From Pseudomonas tructae (GTDB lineage Bacteria > Pseudomonadota > Gammaproteobacteria > Pseudomonadales > Pseudomonadaceae): a stretch of 64,000 nt of DNA. The notes under the pieces are model-generated. The model saw only the letters and a program-made list of their open reading frames with translations, was not told where the DNA came from and did no database searches. The stretch spans positions 1,178,001 to 1,242,000 of the forward strand of contig NZ_CP035952.1 of the NCBI RefSeq assembly GCF_004214895.1, in the 5' to 3' direction. The position numbers and the translations under genes were made by a program. Shown here piece by piece: positions 32,084 to 40,803 of this stretch; the first letter of the stretch is position 1; each line of letters begins with the position of its first letter.

Positions 32084-32688
32084 TAACGCGTCTCCAAAAT
32101 CTTCAGCACCAAATTGACAGCATAGGATCCCTGGCTTGCCAGGATCGCCATGTCCGATTCTTCGCAGTTTTTGCAACTTCAGCGGACACCACCAACCGGG
32201 CTTTGCGTTGCCTATGAACGCATTTTACAGCCGGTGCGGCAATTCGACTTATGGTCAAGGTATCCGTCGTGCGTTATGGACCGGCTTCAGGCACCCATTT
32301 GAGATGAGCGCTGTTGCCAGCTGTTCAGGGCTGTTCGGGACACTTTAGGTGCTTTTGCACATGCCAGACTGTTCATTGCTCGCCACACTCTCGTGAAGTT
32401 GTGAAAACCTGTTTTTTCACGCTCTTTTGGAGTCGTGAACCTCAAAATGGACTGCGCAATGGCAAATCCGGCAGGTTCAGGCAGAGCAGGGGGCCGAATG
32501 ACGCAGGCACACTGGCTGGTGCAAGACCTGTGTGGAAGGCTCTCTGTGGGCGGTGCGGGGGATGCGCAATGTTGTGCATTGGCGGTACTGCGAGGCCCGA
32601 TCAGGAGACGTCCTTATAATCGGGGGGAGATTATAGCGATGTCGCGGGCAGAAAAGCTCTTAATTAGCGACTTTTATTGAGGCAAAAC
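32084..32688. other. 605-bp region without a recognised gene
   Basis: It holds the mqo promoter and, near 32.6 kb, a TATAAT and a palindrome. Short open frames are present but none has coding character or a recognised product. A 20-bp hairpin GTGAAAA-N6-TTTTCAC sits at 32401-32420. The region is long for this gene-dense window, so a small RNA is possible; I see no decisive sign of one. Confidence 0.4.
32615..32635. repeat. perfect palindrome TATAATC-N7-GATTATA with overlapping -10 hexamer
   Basis: A 7-bp inverted repeat with a G-rich 7-nt spacer. It contains the consensus -10 TATAAT, but no good -35 lies 17 bp upstream, as expected for an activator- or repressor-controlled promoter. A 13-codon open frame (ATG 32640, MSRAEKLLISDFY) follows directly. 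Confidence 0.4.
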
Positions 32689-32922
32689 TCAGGCGGCGAG
32701 GCTACGTTGCAGCCAGTTTCCACTGACACGCTTTGAAACACGGGCGCTGGAGGGCAGTGGTTGGTTGAGCCAGGCCAGGCGAATTTCGTAGATTTCCACC
32801 CAGCCGCTGCTCGCGGGGGGCTGTGCGCACTGCTTGAAAGCCTGGCAATGGCCCAGGGCGTCGAGGCGGGCGAAGCAGCGTTGAGGGTTGCGTTTGAACA
32901 GCAGAGTCAGAAGCGAGGGCAT
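32689..32922 (-). CDS. small hypothetical protein, 77 aa
   Basis: Starts MPSLLTLLFKRNPQRC; soluble, basic, with WVEIYEIRLAWLNQPLPSSARVS in the middle. I believe similar short proteins occur in other pseudomonads, but I cannot name a family. No signal peptide or membrane helix is evident. It stands alone between the long gap and the YajG-like gene. Confidence 0.6.
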   Translation of the reverse strand: MPSLLTLLFKRNPQRCFARLDALGHCQAFKQCAQPPASSGWVEIYEIRLAWLNQPLPSSARVSKRVSGNWLQRSLAA

Positions 32923-33098
32923 GGCAGGTATCCCCTAGGAAGAAACTGGTGCAAGGATAACCAGGCCGTGATGAAACGATTATGACAGCGAACCGGGGCC
33001 GGGCTCGCCGGTCTTATTCGTTGATGGCACGCCGATAGCTGGCCTGCCCCTTGCTGGTTATACTGGCGGCCTTTGCTGCCTATTCTGGAGAGATGAGC

Positions 33099-33683
33099 AT
33101 GTTGCAACGTTTGTTGTTCGGTTTGATCGCGGTGACCAGTCTGACCTTGGCCGGTTGTGCCCACAGCCCGCAACAACTCAGCCCGCAACCGAAACTCACC
33201 GCCCAGCTGGCGCCGGTCGGTCATGGCCAGCCAGTGGTGGTCAAGGTGGTCGATGGCCGTGCTTCGCAAACCCTGGGCACCCGCGGCGGCCTGTACCCGG
33301 AAACCAGTGCTATCACCGTCACCGGCAACGATATCCTGCCAAAACTGCAGGCCCAGGCGGAAGCCGCCGTGCGTCTGCTGGGCTTCACCCCGACGCCGAA
33401 CGCCTACAACGCGCCACAACTGACCGTGACCCTGACCGAACTCAAGTACCAGTCGCCCAAAGAGGGCATGTACGTGACCGAAGCCACCATTGGTGCAACC
33501 TTCAAGGCTGACGTGGCCAATGCCAACCGTCGTTACAGCGGCCGCTACGGCGCCTCGCTTGACCAGCGCTTCGGCATGGCACCCAACCAGGAAACCAACA
33601 CCAAGTTGGTGAGTGACGTGCTCAGCGACGCACTGACCCGCTTGTTCAAGGACCAGGCTGTCGGCCAGATCCTCGGCGAGTAA
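33099..33683 (+). CDS. yajG: YajG-family lipoprotein
   Basis: 194 residues. The signal peptide ends in lipobox TLAG-C20 (MLQRLLFG start at 33099; GGAG 8 bases upstream, which favours it over the ATG at 33093). The domain contains VVVKVVDGRASQTLGTRGG and the C-terminal ETNTKLVSDVLSDALTRLFKD, as in E. coli YajG. It is an outer-membrane or periplasm-facing lipoprotein of unknown function. Confidence 0.88.
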   Translation: MLQRLLFGLIAVTSLTLAGCAHSPQQLSPQPKLTAQLAPVGHGQPVVVKVVDGRASQTLGTRGGLYPETSAITVTGNDILPKLQAQAEAAVRLLGFTPTPNAYNAPQLTVTLTELKYQSPKEGMYVTEATIGATFKADVANANRRYSGRYGASLDQRFGMAPNQETNTKLVSDVLSDALTRLFKDQAVGQILGE

Positions 33684-33695
33684 GCCCGCCCATTA

Positions 33696-33732
33696 AAAAG
33701 CCCGATGTCTGCAGGGCAGGCATCGGGCTTTT
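33696..33732 (+). terminator. intrinsic terminator after the YajG-like gene
   Basis: AAAAGCCCGATG (33696-33707) / CATCGGGCTTTT (33721-33732), 12-bp perfect stem with a 13-nt loop. The symmetric A/T flanks make it work in both directions, serving also the convergent 68-aa gene. Confidence 0.92.
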
Positions 33733-33745
33733 GCGTTTGCGGGGC

Positions 33746-33952
33746 TCAGGCGGCTTCTACGTAGAAATCCAGAACACTGATGCCGGTGGGGCCGTCGACT
33801 TCGGGCAGGTCGTCATGGGCATGCCCGCCCAGGGCGCAGTACACCAGCCACTGGCGGTCCTGGACGTTGAACGCCAGGCCATCGATCAGTGCCTGCTGCT
33901 CGTCGCTTTGGGCGATCAGGTAGAGGCGGTCCTGGTTTTCGGCGTGCAGCAT
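33746..33952 (-). CDS. small conserved-looking protein, 68 aa
   Basis: Begins MLHAENQDRLYLIAQSDEQQ and ends GISVLDFYVEAA. Cytoplasmic, acidic. The ATG at 33952 has GGAG 6 bases upstream and the stop sits 14 bp from the shared terminator, both good signs that it is real. No family recognised. Confidence 0.68.
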   Translation of the reverse strand: MLHAENQDRLYLIAQSDEQQALIDGLAFNVQDRQWLVYCALGGHAHDDLPEVDGPTGISVLDFYVEAA

Positions 33953-34122
33953 GACAAGCTCCGGTGCGTGGTAACGGCCGATAGAGTGGCGTGTCTTGAT
34001 GACGAGCGTATGACGGCGGGAATTAATCGTCGTTTGTCGTAAAGCACAGGCAGGGGCACGACGCTTGGGTAGAATGCCCGCCGTGTTGAAGGTATTGATG
34101 TACTTCTTTTTGAGGTTTTGTG

Positions 34123-34383
34123 ATGTCGTTGCAAGTGATCTGGGGGCTGTTCGCCGCCCATCCGGCCAAGCTGATCAACCTGCTGGCCCTGATGCTGACC
34201 TGCCCGGGCGGGCTGCTGCTGCACAGTGCCCGCCGTCGTGCGGCGCAAACCCTGGCGGGCATGGCCGCCGATGAGGCGGTTGTCGAGGGCATGAGCCTGC
34301 GCATCAACCGTTTCTACTACATTCTCGGTTTTGCCTTTTTGGCGCTGGCCCTGTTGCTGTCCTGGTTCAGCACCTGGGCGTGA
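34123..34383 (+). CDS. small membrane protein, 86 aa
   Basis: Two hydrophobic segments, at about 15-35 (LINLLALMLTCPGGLLLHSA) and 63-83 (YYILGFAFLALALLLSWF), joined by a charged Arg/Ala/Glu loop, so a hairpin inner-membrane protein. The ATG at 34123 has GAGG 7 bases upstream; the GTG at 34120 is less likely. Function unknown. Confidence 0.7.
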   Translation: MSLQVIWGLFAAHPAKLINLLALMLTCPGGLLLHSARRRAAQTLAGMAADEAVVEGMSLRINRFYYILGFAFLALALLLSWFSTWA

Positions 34384-34388
34384 AGCCT

Positions 34389-34418
34389 ATCGCGGGGCGA
34401 CCCGACTTGCCCCGCGAT
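34389..34418. repeat. degenerate REP hairpin between convergent genes
   Basis: ATCGCGGGGC-N10-GCCCCGCGAT, perfect 10-bp arms with a shortened, altered centre (GACCCGACTT) compared with the other REPs in the window. It lies between the stops at 34383 and 34423 and probably acts as a terminator. Confidence 0.8.
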
Positions 34419-34422
34419 GAAT

Positions 34423-35589
34423 TTACAGCGCCAATCCCGCCTTGACCCGGTACTGATTGCGCACCGGCGTCGCATACTGCTGCACCAGGTACGGCTGTTG
34501 CTCGGCCGGGCAAGCGTCCAGGCGGCGCTGCCATTCGGCCTGGGCGCGGGCCAGTTCATCGGCCGGGAAGACCTTGGCCGCTGTCGGTACATCCAGCGCC
34601 GGGTCGGCATCGGCCCACTGTGCATACGCCAGGTAATGCACCGGGAACAACCGGTATCCGGCGAGGATCTGGCGGTCGATTTCTGCTGCCAGTTGCTTGG
34701 CGTCTTCGACAAACGCGCTCACCGGTGGTGCGAAGTTGATGTGCACACGACCCTTGTAGCCGGTAATGCCCTGGGCGATGCTGACGTCGTCTTCGCCTGG
34801 CGCTTTGCTGTAGCTGCCGGTGGTGGCGCGGATGTACAGCTCGCGCGCCTTGGCCTGGTCGCACGGGTCATACTCGTAGCTGATCGACACCGGGCTCAGG
34901 TTCAGCGACTGGATGACCGCGCCGAACGGTTCGTCCTTGCGGCTCATGTGGAACATTTTCAGGATGGCCGAATCGGTACGGTCATCACCATCCTTGGCCC
35001 GGCCCTCGGCCTGGGCGATCCAGATCGATTGGCCGTCGTTGCGGATCGAATGGTTGATGTAAGCCGACAGCAGTTGGTAAGCGGCGAGCTTTTCCCGGCG
35101 GCCGGTGATCGAGCGGTGCACGATGAAGCTCTTGTTCAGGCGCATCATGTCGCTGACGAACGGCTTTTGCAGCAGGTTGTCACCGATGGCGATGCGCGGC
35201 GTCGGCAGGCCGGCGTGATACACGGCATAGTTGACGAACGCCGGGTCCATGACGATATCGCGGTGGTTGGCCAGAAACAGATAGGCGGTACCGGCCTTGA
35301 GCTGCTCGACGCCGGTGTAGGTCACGCCGTCGGTCGCCCGCTCGATGGTATGGTCGACGTAGTACTCGACCTTGTCCTGCAGGGTCGAGACGCAGCTGAC
35401 ACCGGCAAACTCTTTGCGCAGGCGCCGGGCGATCAGCGGCTTGAGCAACCAGCCAAAGGCCCCGGCCATGCGCGGGAAGCGAAAGTGGGTGAGGATATCG
35501 AGGAATGCCGGGTCGCTGAGCAGTCGTGCCAGAACGGCAGGGACTTCAGCGTCGTCGTACGGTCGGATGGCATCGAATTCGCCCATCAT
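34423..35589 (-). CDS. 1-acylglycerol-3-phosphate/PlsB-type acyltransferase family protein
   Basis: 388 residues. The acyltransferase box NHRDIVMD (HxxxxD) lies near 110-117 and the second-block SFIVHR and AEGRAKDG follow, placing it in the PlsB/PlsC lysophospholipid acyltransferase superfamily. The length and the long C-terminal part (about 250-388) differ from short PlsC proteins, and no membrane helix is strong, so it may be peripheral. Two adjacent ATGs (35589, 35586) are possible. Its substrate is not inferable. Confidence 0.82.
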   Translation of the reverse strand: MMGEFDAIRPYDDAEVPAVLARLLSDPAFLDILTHFRFPRMAGAFGWLLKPLIARRLRKEFAGVSCVSTLQDKVEYYVDHTIERATDGVTYTGVEQLKAGTAYLFLANHRDIVMDPAFVNYAVYHAGLPTPRIAIGDNLLQKPFVSDMMRLNKSFIVHRSITGRREKLAAYQLLSAYINHSIRNDGQSIWIAQAEGRAKDGDDRTDSAILKMFHMSRKDEPFGAVIQSLNLSPVSISYEYDPCDQAKARELYIRATTGSYSKAPGEDDVSIAQGITGYKGRVHINFAPPVSAFVEDAKQLAAEIDRQILAGYRLFPVHYLAYAQWADADPALDVPTAAKVFPADELARAQAEWQRRLDACPAEQQPYLVQQYATPVRNQYRVKAGLAL

Positions 35590-35711
35590 GCTCTCTTGTT
35601 GGAAACGGCTAGGGTAATAGGTAGGGGCCGGGGTCTGAAAAACGGCTCAGACACACGCAGGACCTGTAAATAGACCGGCAATTATACGCATAAGTCACTC
35701 AGGAGGCCGCG

Positions 35712-35894
35712 ATGCTGGAGACAGCGATCTACGATTGTCCTTATTGTGGTGAAGAAGTCGAGACGACGGTGGACCTGTCCGGCGGTGATCAGGAGTACAT
35801 CGAGGACTGCCAGGTGTGCTGCAAGCCGATCAGGTTCGTACTGCAGGTGCATGGCGAGGAATGGATGCTGGACATCTATGGTGAGAATGATTGA
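35712..35894 (+). CDS. CPXCG-motif cysteine-rich protein
   Basis: 60 residues with two zinc-type cysteine pairs, CPYCG (9-13) and CQVCC (33-37), matching the CPXCG family of small rubredoxin-knuckle proteins. Highly acidic. Its stop overlaps the next start by one base (TGATG), so the two are coupled. Function unknown. Confidence 0.87.
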   Translation: MLETAIYDCPYCGEEVETTVDLSGGDQEYIEDCQVCCKPIRFVLQVHGEEWMLDIYGEND

Positions 35895-36154
35895 TGCAGC
35901 GAATCTACGAGCCTGAAAGCTTGCTGGAAGCCGAGATGCTCATTGGCATGCTGGCCAGTGAAGGCATCACTGTGCACCTGGTCGGCCGCGACCTCATGGG
36001 CGCCATGGGCGACTTGCCGATGCACGGCCTGCTGGGCCTGGCGGTGGCGGATGAGCAGGCCGGCTGCGCACGCCAGTTGATCGCCGCGTACAATAGCGCC
36101 CAGCCCCTTGCCGGCGACGAACCGGAGAACATTCCCGGAACCCTGATTTGCTAG
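35894..36154 (+). CDS. DUF2007-family putative signal-transducing protein
   Basis: 86 residues, MQRIYEPESLLEAEMLIGMLASEGITVHLVGRDLMGAMGDLP. This is the DUF2007 pattern: a small ferredoxin-like alpha/beta domain with GLLGLAVADEQAGCARQLI. It is coupled to the CPXCG gene upstream and 12 bp before the HMCES gene. Role unknown. Confidence 0.86.
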   Translation: MQRIYEPESLLEAEMLIGMLASEGITVHLVGRDLMGAMGDLPMHGLLGLAVADEQAGCARQLIAAYNSAQPLAGDEPENIPGTLIC

Positions 36155-36166
36155 GTTTTTGCCCTC

Positions 36167-36790
36167 ATGTGTGGACGTTATGCGCTGTTTCGCTGGTCTC
36201 CCGCCTTTGCTGCCCTGCCGGGATTTCCCAGTGACCAGCAAGCGCAATGGAATATTTCACCCGGCGCATCCGTGCTGATCCAGCGCCGCCTCGACGATGG
36301 CCAGATGGAGCTGGCGCGGGCGCGCTGGGGGCTGACCCCGGCCTGGCTCACTGACCTTTCGCGCACCCCGGCTCATGCCCGGGCCGAGACCCTGGCCGAA
36401 CAGCCGATGTTTCGCGAAGCCTTTCGCCAGCGCCGCTGCCTGTTGCCGGCCAACGGCTTTTACGAATGGCGCGGCACCCAGCGCAAGCGGCCGTACTGGC
36501 TGACGCCGGGGGAGGGCTCTTCGCTGTTCTTTGCGGCGATCTGGGAGCAGTATCCGGTGCAGGATCAGGTCTGGCTGAGTGCAGCAGTGGTGACCCAGGC
36601 GGCGATGAACCAGCGCAGGCCGCTGATTCTCGATGCTGCCGGGCAGGCGGCATGGCTTGATCCCCAGACCCCGCCGGCGCGCTTGTACGAGCTGCTGGCG
36701 AGCAGCCAGGCGCCGTTGCGTGAGCGGGTGCTGGCGAATATGGTCAATGACCCGAAACTCAATGGGCCGGAGTGTTTGACTCCGGCTTAA
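36167..36790 (+). CDS. yedK: SOS response-associated peptidase family (HMCES/YedK)
   Basis: 207 residues. It senses abasic sites in single-stranded DNA and forms a DNA-protein crosslink through Cys2 (MCGRYALF). The active-site pocket shows the family motifs NISPGA (Asn), RWGLTPAWL, ARAETL, the Glu-containing CLLPANGFYEW and the C-terminal MVNDPKLNGPECL. The catalytic Cys2 confirms the start. It ends a three-gene run with the CPXCG and DUF2007 proteins. Confidence 0.95.
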   Translation: MCGRYALFRWSPAFAALPGFPSDQQAQWNISPGASVLIQRRLDDGQMELARARWGLTPAWLTDLSRTPAHARAETLAEQPMFREAFRQRRCLLPANGFYEWRGTQRKRPYWLTPGEGSSLFFAAIWEQYPVQDQVWLSAAVVTQAAMNQRRPLILDAAGQAAWLDPQTPPARLYELLASSQAPLRERVLANMVNDPKLNGPECLTPA

Positions 36791-36805
36791 GAGCATCGCG
36801 GGACG

Positions 36806-36830
36806 GTGGGAGCGGGCTTGCCCCGCGATG
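36806..36830. repeat. single REP element
   Basis: GTGGGAGCGGGCTTGCCCCG-CGATG between the yedK-like stop and the convergent chemoreceptor stop. A partner fragment (CATCGCGGGA, 36794-36803) is truncated. Confidence 0.9.
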
Positions 36831-36835
36831 AGGCC

Positions 36836-38977
36836 TCACACCCTGAACTGATTGATCAAGCGCCGCTGTTGCTCGGCCAGCTTGGTCAGCTCGGCACTGG
36901 CGGTACTCGACTCGTCCGCGCCGCCCGCCACTTCGTTGGCCACCTGGCCGATGTTGATCACATTGCGATTGATGTCCTCGGCCACCGCGCTCTGCTCTTC
37001 GGCGGCGCTGGCAATCTGCGTGTTCATGTCGTTGATTACCGATACCGCCTGGGTGATGCTCTCCAGCGCCTCGGCGGCGCGCGCGGCTTGCTGCACGCTG
37101 TCGTCGGTCTTGCCCTGGCTGTCTTCCATGACCCGCACCACGTCGCGGGTACCCTGCTGCAGTTGCTGGATCATCTGCTGGATTTCTTCGGTGGCTTGCT
37201 GGGTTTTCTGCGCAAGGTTGCGCACCTCGTCGGCAACCACGGCAAAACCACGGCCCTGCTCACCGGCACGGGCAGCCTCGATGGCGGCGTTGAGCGCCAG
37301 CAGGTTGGTCTGCTCGGCAATTGCGCGAATGGCAATCAGGATGGCGTTGATGTTCTCGCTGTCGCGGGCCAGGTTCTGCACCACACCGACAGCGCGGCCG
37401 ATTTCCTCGGCCAGGGCGCTGATCGAATGGGAGGTATCGCGCACGATGGCCAGACCCTTGTGAGCGGCCTGGTCGGCGTTGCTGGCAGCTTGGGCGGCAT
37501 GGGTGGCGTTGCGTGCGACGTCCTGGGCAGTGGCGGTCATTTCGTGCACGGCGGTGGCCACCAGATCGATTTCGGCCATCTGCTTGTGCACGCCCTGGTT
37601 GGTGCGGATGGCGATGTCGGCGGTGTGCTCCGACGAGTCGCTGACCTTCTGTACCGAGGCCACTACCTGGCTGATCATGGCCTGCAGCTTGCTCAGGAAG
37701 GTGTTGAAGCCCGTGGCGATCGATCCCAGCTCGTCGGCGCGGTCGCTGCTCAGGCGGCGGGTCAGGTCGCCTTCGCCCTGGGCGATATCATCGAGCATTG
37801 CCACCATCTGCCGCAGTGGCCGGGCAATACCTTTGGCCAGCAACCAGATCACCAGCAGGCCAAGGGCGGCGATGCCCAGGCCGACCAGGGTCATGCCGGT
37901 GATGTCGGCGCGGCGCTGGGCGCCGAGGTCGTTTTGCAGTTTTTCCACATCCGCCATCACCGCGTTGATCGGCAGTTCCAGCAGCAGGGTCCAGCGGGCA
38001 TCGGTATTGGCGATCTTGAACGGCAGGTACAGCTCGATGCGGCCAGCGGCCTGATCGACTTCATAATGCAGGTTCTCACCCTTGAGTTGCGCCAGGGTGC
38101 CGGCGGCATTGGCGTCGAGGACATCGCTGGCTTTCTCGCCGAACTTGCCCGGGTCTTTGGTGAAGGCCACCAGGCGGCCATTGCCGGACACCAGCGCCAG
38201 TTCGCCGGCACCGTTGTAGAGCTGGCGGTCGGCGTTGATGAGCATGTCCTGGATGAAGTTGACTGAGAGGTCGGCGCCGGCAATGCCCTGGAATGTGCCG
38301 TCGATCATGATCGGCTCGACGAACGAGGCGAGCATCACCACCTTGTTGCCCACCTTGTAAGGTGCCGGGTCGATCACGCAGGCCTTTTTCGACTCCCGCG
38401 GGCACAGGTAGTACTCACTGGCACGCACGCCGGTGGCGAGAATGGTCTGATCATTGACGTCGGCCAGTTTGTCCAGGCCCAGGCTGCCGTCTTCGTTGCG
38501 GAACCACCAGGGCAGGAAACGCCCGCTGGCGCTGTCGATGCCGGTGACCGGGGTACCGACGAAGCGCGCGTCATCGTGATCCAGGGCGTTGCTTTCCCAG
38601 CCCAGGTAAGCACCGAGGATAAGCGGGTTGGTCAGTGCGGTCTGCTTGAGCAGGGCGATCAGTTGTTGCCGTTCGATCTTGAGCAGGGCATTGCCGCTGG
38701 CGTCCTGCATGCCGAGCATGGCGTTGCTGCTGGCAAGGCCCCGGGCAATCAGCAAGGGTGCTTCCAGGCCGCGCTGGATCTCGCTGACCTGGGTCCGCGC
38801 CAGGGCGGTCAGGCGCTGCTCGATCACCGCCTCGAACTGTTGCTGGGTGCGGGTCTGTACCAGCTCCTGGGTCCGCTCACCGGCATACACGGCGTAGAGC
38901 ACCAGGGCGGCAACAATGCTCAGGACAATGGCGCCAGCAAGGGCTGCGACGGAAAACTGGATCGACCGGAACTTCAT
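36836..38977 (-). CDS. methyl-accepting chemotaxis protein with dCache sensor
   Basis: 713 residues. TM1 is at ~10-33 and TM2 at ~358-381, bounding a ~320-residue periplasmic double-Cache domain. HAMP ([24 protein letters not shown]) and a long coiled coil follow. The highly conserved hairpin tip [20 protein letters not shown] binds CheA/CheW. No CheR/CheB pentapeptide is present at the C-terminus (INQFRV). The sensor has [11 protein letters not shown] near 150 and a Cys pair in [10 protein letters not shown]. The ligand is unknown; the residues differ from the amino-acid-type signature as I know it. A FliA-type promoter is upstream. Confidence 0.95.
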   Translation of the reverse strand: MKFRSIQFSVAALAGAIVLSIVAALVLYAVYAGERTQELVQTRTQQQFEAVIEQRLTALARTQVSEIQRGLEAPLLIARGLASSNAMLGMQDASGNALLKIERQQLIALLKQTALTNPLILGAYLGWESNALDHDDARFVGTPVTGIDSASGRFLPWWFRNEDGSLGLDKLADVNDQTILATGVRASEYYLCPRESKKACVIDPAPYKVGNKVVMLASFVEPIMIDGTFQGIAGADLSVNFIQDMLINADRQLYNGAGELALVSGNGRLVAFTKDPGKFGEKASDVLDANAAGTLAQLKGENLHYEVDQAAGRIELYLPFKIANTDARWTLLLELPINAVMADVEKLQNDLGAQRRADITGMTLVGLGIAALGLLVIWLLAKGIARPLRQMVAMLDDIAQGEGDLTRRLSSDRADELGSIATGFNTFLSKLQAMISQVVASVQKVSDSSEHTADIAIRTNQGVHKQMAEIDLVATAVHEMTATAQDVARNATHAAQAASNADQAAHKGLAIVRDTSHSISALAEEIGRAVGVVQNLARDSENINAILIAIRAIAEQTNLLALNAAIEAARAGEQGRGFAVVADEVRNLAQKTQQATEEIQQMIQQLQQGTRDVVRVMEDSQGKTDDSVQQAARAAEALESITQAVSVINDMNTQIASAAEEQSAVAEDINRNVINIGQVANEVAGGADESSTASAELTKLAEQQRRLINQFRV

Positions 38978-39016
38978 GAGGGGGCTCCAAGCGCAAGGAA
39001 AGGCGTCTGCCTTGCG

Positions 39017-39044
39017 TTATCGGCCTGCTGCTGCGAAAGCATGA
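39017..39044 (-). promoter_or_regulatory. FliA (sigma-28)-type promoter of the chemoreceptor gene
   Basis: On the minus strand TCATG - 15 bp - GCCGATAA, against the Pseudomonas-type consensus TCAAG-N15-GCCGATAA. The -10 is perfect and the -35 has one mismatch. It lies 40 bp upstream of the MCP start, and chemoreceptors are typical FliA targets. Confidence 0.75.
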
Positions 39045-39132
39045 GCGCCGTCTGGAGAAATCTTCGTCAGGGATATGGCGGGCTCAGGCGAGTCGGCCTA
39101 GGATACGCGGCATGTTCGAAGGGAGTGTTTTC

Positions 39133-39948
39133 ATGCGTAAGTCATTTGTAATCGGTGCATTGAGCGCCAGCGTCCTGCTCGCGGGTTGCCAGGCAGTGAA
39201 CACCACCAGCGGCGGCGCCGTGGGTGTCGAGCGTAAGCAATATATGTTCAGCATGCTGTCGACCGATGAGGTCAACCAGATGTACGCCCAGTCGTACCAG
39301 CAAACTCTGGGCGAGGCTTCGAGCAAGGGTGTGCTCGACAAGACCAGCGCCAACGCCAAGCGCGTGCAGGCTATTGCCAGCCGCCTGATCGCCCAGGCGC
39401 CGCAGTTCCGCCCGGATTCGGCGCAATGGAACTGGGAAGTGAACCTGATCAAGAGCGACGAGCTCAATGCCAACTGCGGGCCGGGTGGCAAGATCTTCGT
39501 CTACAGCGGCCTGATCGAGCAGCTCAAGCTGACTGACGACGAACTCGCCGCCGTGATGGGCCATGAAATCGCCCACGCCCTGCGCGAGCATGGTCGTGAA
39601 GCGATGTCCAAGGCTTATGGCGTGCAGATGGCGCGCCAGGGTGCCGGGGCCTTGCTGGGCCTGGGCCAGGACAGCCTGGCCATTGCCGACACCGTGGTGC
39701 AGTACAGCCTGACCCTGCCCAACAGTCGCGCCAACGAGAACGAAGCCGACCTGATCGGCCTGGAGCTGGCAGCACGCGCCGGCTACAACCCGAATGCCGC
39801 GATCAGCCTGTGGGGCAAGATGGCCCAGGCCTCGGGCGGCTCGCAGCCGGAGTTCATGAGCACTCACCCGGCGTCGGCCAGCCGTCAGGCTGCGTTGCAG
39901 GCGGCGATTCCCAAGGTGATGCCGTTGTACGAGCAAGCGCGCAAGTAA
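39133..39948 (+). CDS. M48-family zinc metalloprotease lipoprotein (LoiP/YcaL-like)
   Basis: 271 residues. The signal peptide ends in lipobox LLAG-C19. The catalytic motif is MGHEIAHALREHGRE (HExxH) with the third ligand in ENEADLIGLELAARAG. Length and layout fit the small periplasmic M48 proteases LoiP and YcaL that act in outer-membrane protein quality control. The ATG at 39133 has GGGAG 8 bases upstream. A REP pair follows the stop. Confidence 0.92.
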   Translation: MRKSFVIGALSASVLLAGCQAVNTTSGGAVGVERKQYMFSMLSTDEVNQMYAQSYQQTLGEASSKGVLDKTSANAKRVQAIASRLIAQAPQFRPDSAQWNWEVNLIKSDELNANCGPGGKIFVYSGLIEQLKLTDDELAAVMGHEIAHALREHGREAMSKAYGVQMARQGAGALLGLGQDSLAIADTVVQYSLTLPNSRANENEADLIGLELAARAGYNPNAAISLWGKMAQASGGSQPEFMSTHPASASRQAALQAAIPKVMPLYEQARK

Positions 39949-39950
39949 AA

Positions 39951-40001
39951 ATCGCGGGGCAAGCCCGCTCCCACACTGTGGGAGCGGGCTTGCCCCGCGA
40001 T
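39951..40001. repeat. inverted pair of REP elements
   Basis: ATCGCGGGGCAAG-CCCGCTCCCACA and its inverted copy, separated by only 1-3 bp, between the convergent M48 protease and mneA-type genes. Near-perfect 51-bp palindrome. Confidence 0.94.
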
Positions 40002-40006
40002 TGCGA

Positions 40007-40594
40007 TCAGCCTATCCAGCCACTGACCTGCATGGCCGAGTACACCGCCACCGCAGCCAGGACGAAGAACGCCGCCGATGCCAGGCGGCGGATCAGGGTC
40101 AATGGCAGCTTCTCGGCAGCGAAGTTGCCCGCCAGTACCACTGGCACGTTGGCAATCAGCATGCCCAGGGTGGTGCCGATAATCACCATGATCAGGTGCG
40201 GATACTGCGCCGCCAGCATCACCGTGGCGACCTGGGTCTTGTCGCCGATTTCGGCGATGAAGAACGCAATCAGGGTGGTCAGGAACGGGCCGAAGCGCCG
40301 CGCGGTGCTGGCGTCGTCATCGTCCATCTTGTCCGGGATCAGCGTCCACAGCGCCGTGGCGGCAAAGCTTGCGGCGAGAATCCAGTGCAGGGTGGCGGCG
40401 CTGAAGAATGTGCTGACCCAGGCCCCGACCGCGCCTGCAGCCGCATGGTTGGCCAGGGTGGCGGCGATGATGCCGGCAATGATCGGCCAGGGTTTGCGAA
40501 AGCGGGCGGCAAGGATCAGCGCGAGCAGTTGGGTCTTGTCGCCAATTTCGGCGAGGGCCACGATCGCGGTGGGGACGAGCAATGATTCCAGCAT
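40007..40594 (-). CDS. mneA: TMEM165/GDT1-family manganese exporter
   Basis: 195 residues with six to seven membrane helices. The family's two EIGDKT motifs are present (E16-T21 and E115-T120, each at the start of an inverted repeat half), which form the cation site. The acidic loop KMDDDD lies between the halves. Bacterial members export Mn2+. The gene follows a yybP-ykoY-type manganese riboswitch, which supports Mn2+ as the substrate. The gene name is by family analogy. Confidence 0.9.
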   Translation of the reverse strand: MLESLLVPTAIVALAEIGDKTQLLALILAARFRKPWPIIAGIIAATLANHAAAGAVGAWVSTFFSAATLHWILAASFAATALWTLIPDKMDDDDASTARRFGPFLTTLIAFFIAEIGDKTQVATVMLAAQYPHLIMVIIGTTLGMLIANVPVVLAGNFAAEKLPLTLIRRLASAAFFVLAAVAVYSAMQVSGWIG

Positions 40595-40624
40595 CAGGGT
40601 TCCTACGGGGGCGGGTCGACACGG

Positions 40625-40673
40625 CTATGACACGTACAGCCTTCCCGCCCCGGGTAAGGTGTGCGTGTCATAG
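40625..40673 (-). promoter_or_regulatory. expression-platform hairpin of the Mn riboswitch
   Basis: On the minus strand CTATGACACG (40673-40664) pairs perfectly with CGTGTCATAG (40634-40625) around a GC-rich ~29-nt loop. The first arm directly follows the aptamer's 3' CAAGAC element, so aptamer folding and this hairpin could exclude each other. No U-tract follows, which points to translational or anti-structure control rather than simple termination. Confidence 0.5.
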
Positions 40674-40800
40674 GTCTTGTCAAACCCTGGGTCCGTCTGT
40701 GCGGACCGTGGGTCGCACGCGCCATGGTCTGTTGACCAAGTATGTTGACGCGTACCGGGCGAGCTGGGTGCTCGCGGGAGACTACTCCCCTAGGACGGAG
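40671..40800 (-). promoter_or_regulatory. yybP-ykoY manganese riboswitch
   Basis: The minus strand carries the conserved GGGGAGTAG (complement of 40782-40790) near the 5' end. A CGTCAACATACT stretch follows (complement of 40738-40751), then a hairpin with an ACAGACC loop and TTTGACAAGACC at the 3' end. These are the landmark elements of the yybP-ykoY class, which senses Mn2+ and turns expression on. The element starts within a few bases of the predicted transcription start and leads to the TMEM165/GDT1 exporter. Confidence 0.85.
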
Positions 40801-40803
40801 CGG

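Noticed and set aside
33971..33990. GCCGATA that could be a third FliA -10
   Set aside because: The nearest CAAG is 18 bp upstream instead of 15, and no gene starts at a suitable place.
36806..38266. 486-codon plus-strand open frame
   Set aside because: Antisense to the chemoreceptor gene and starts inside a REP element.
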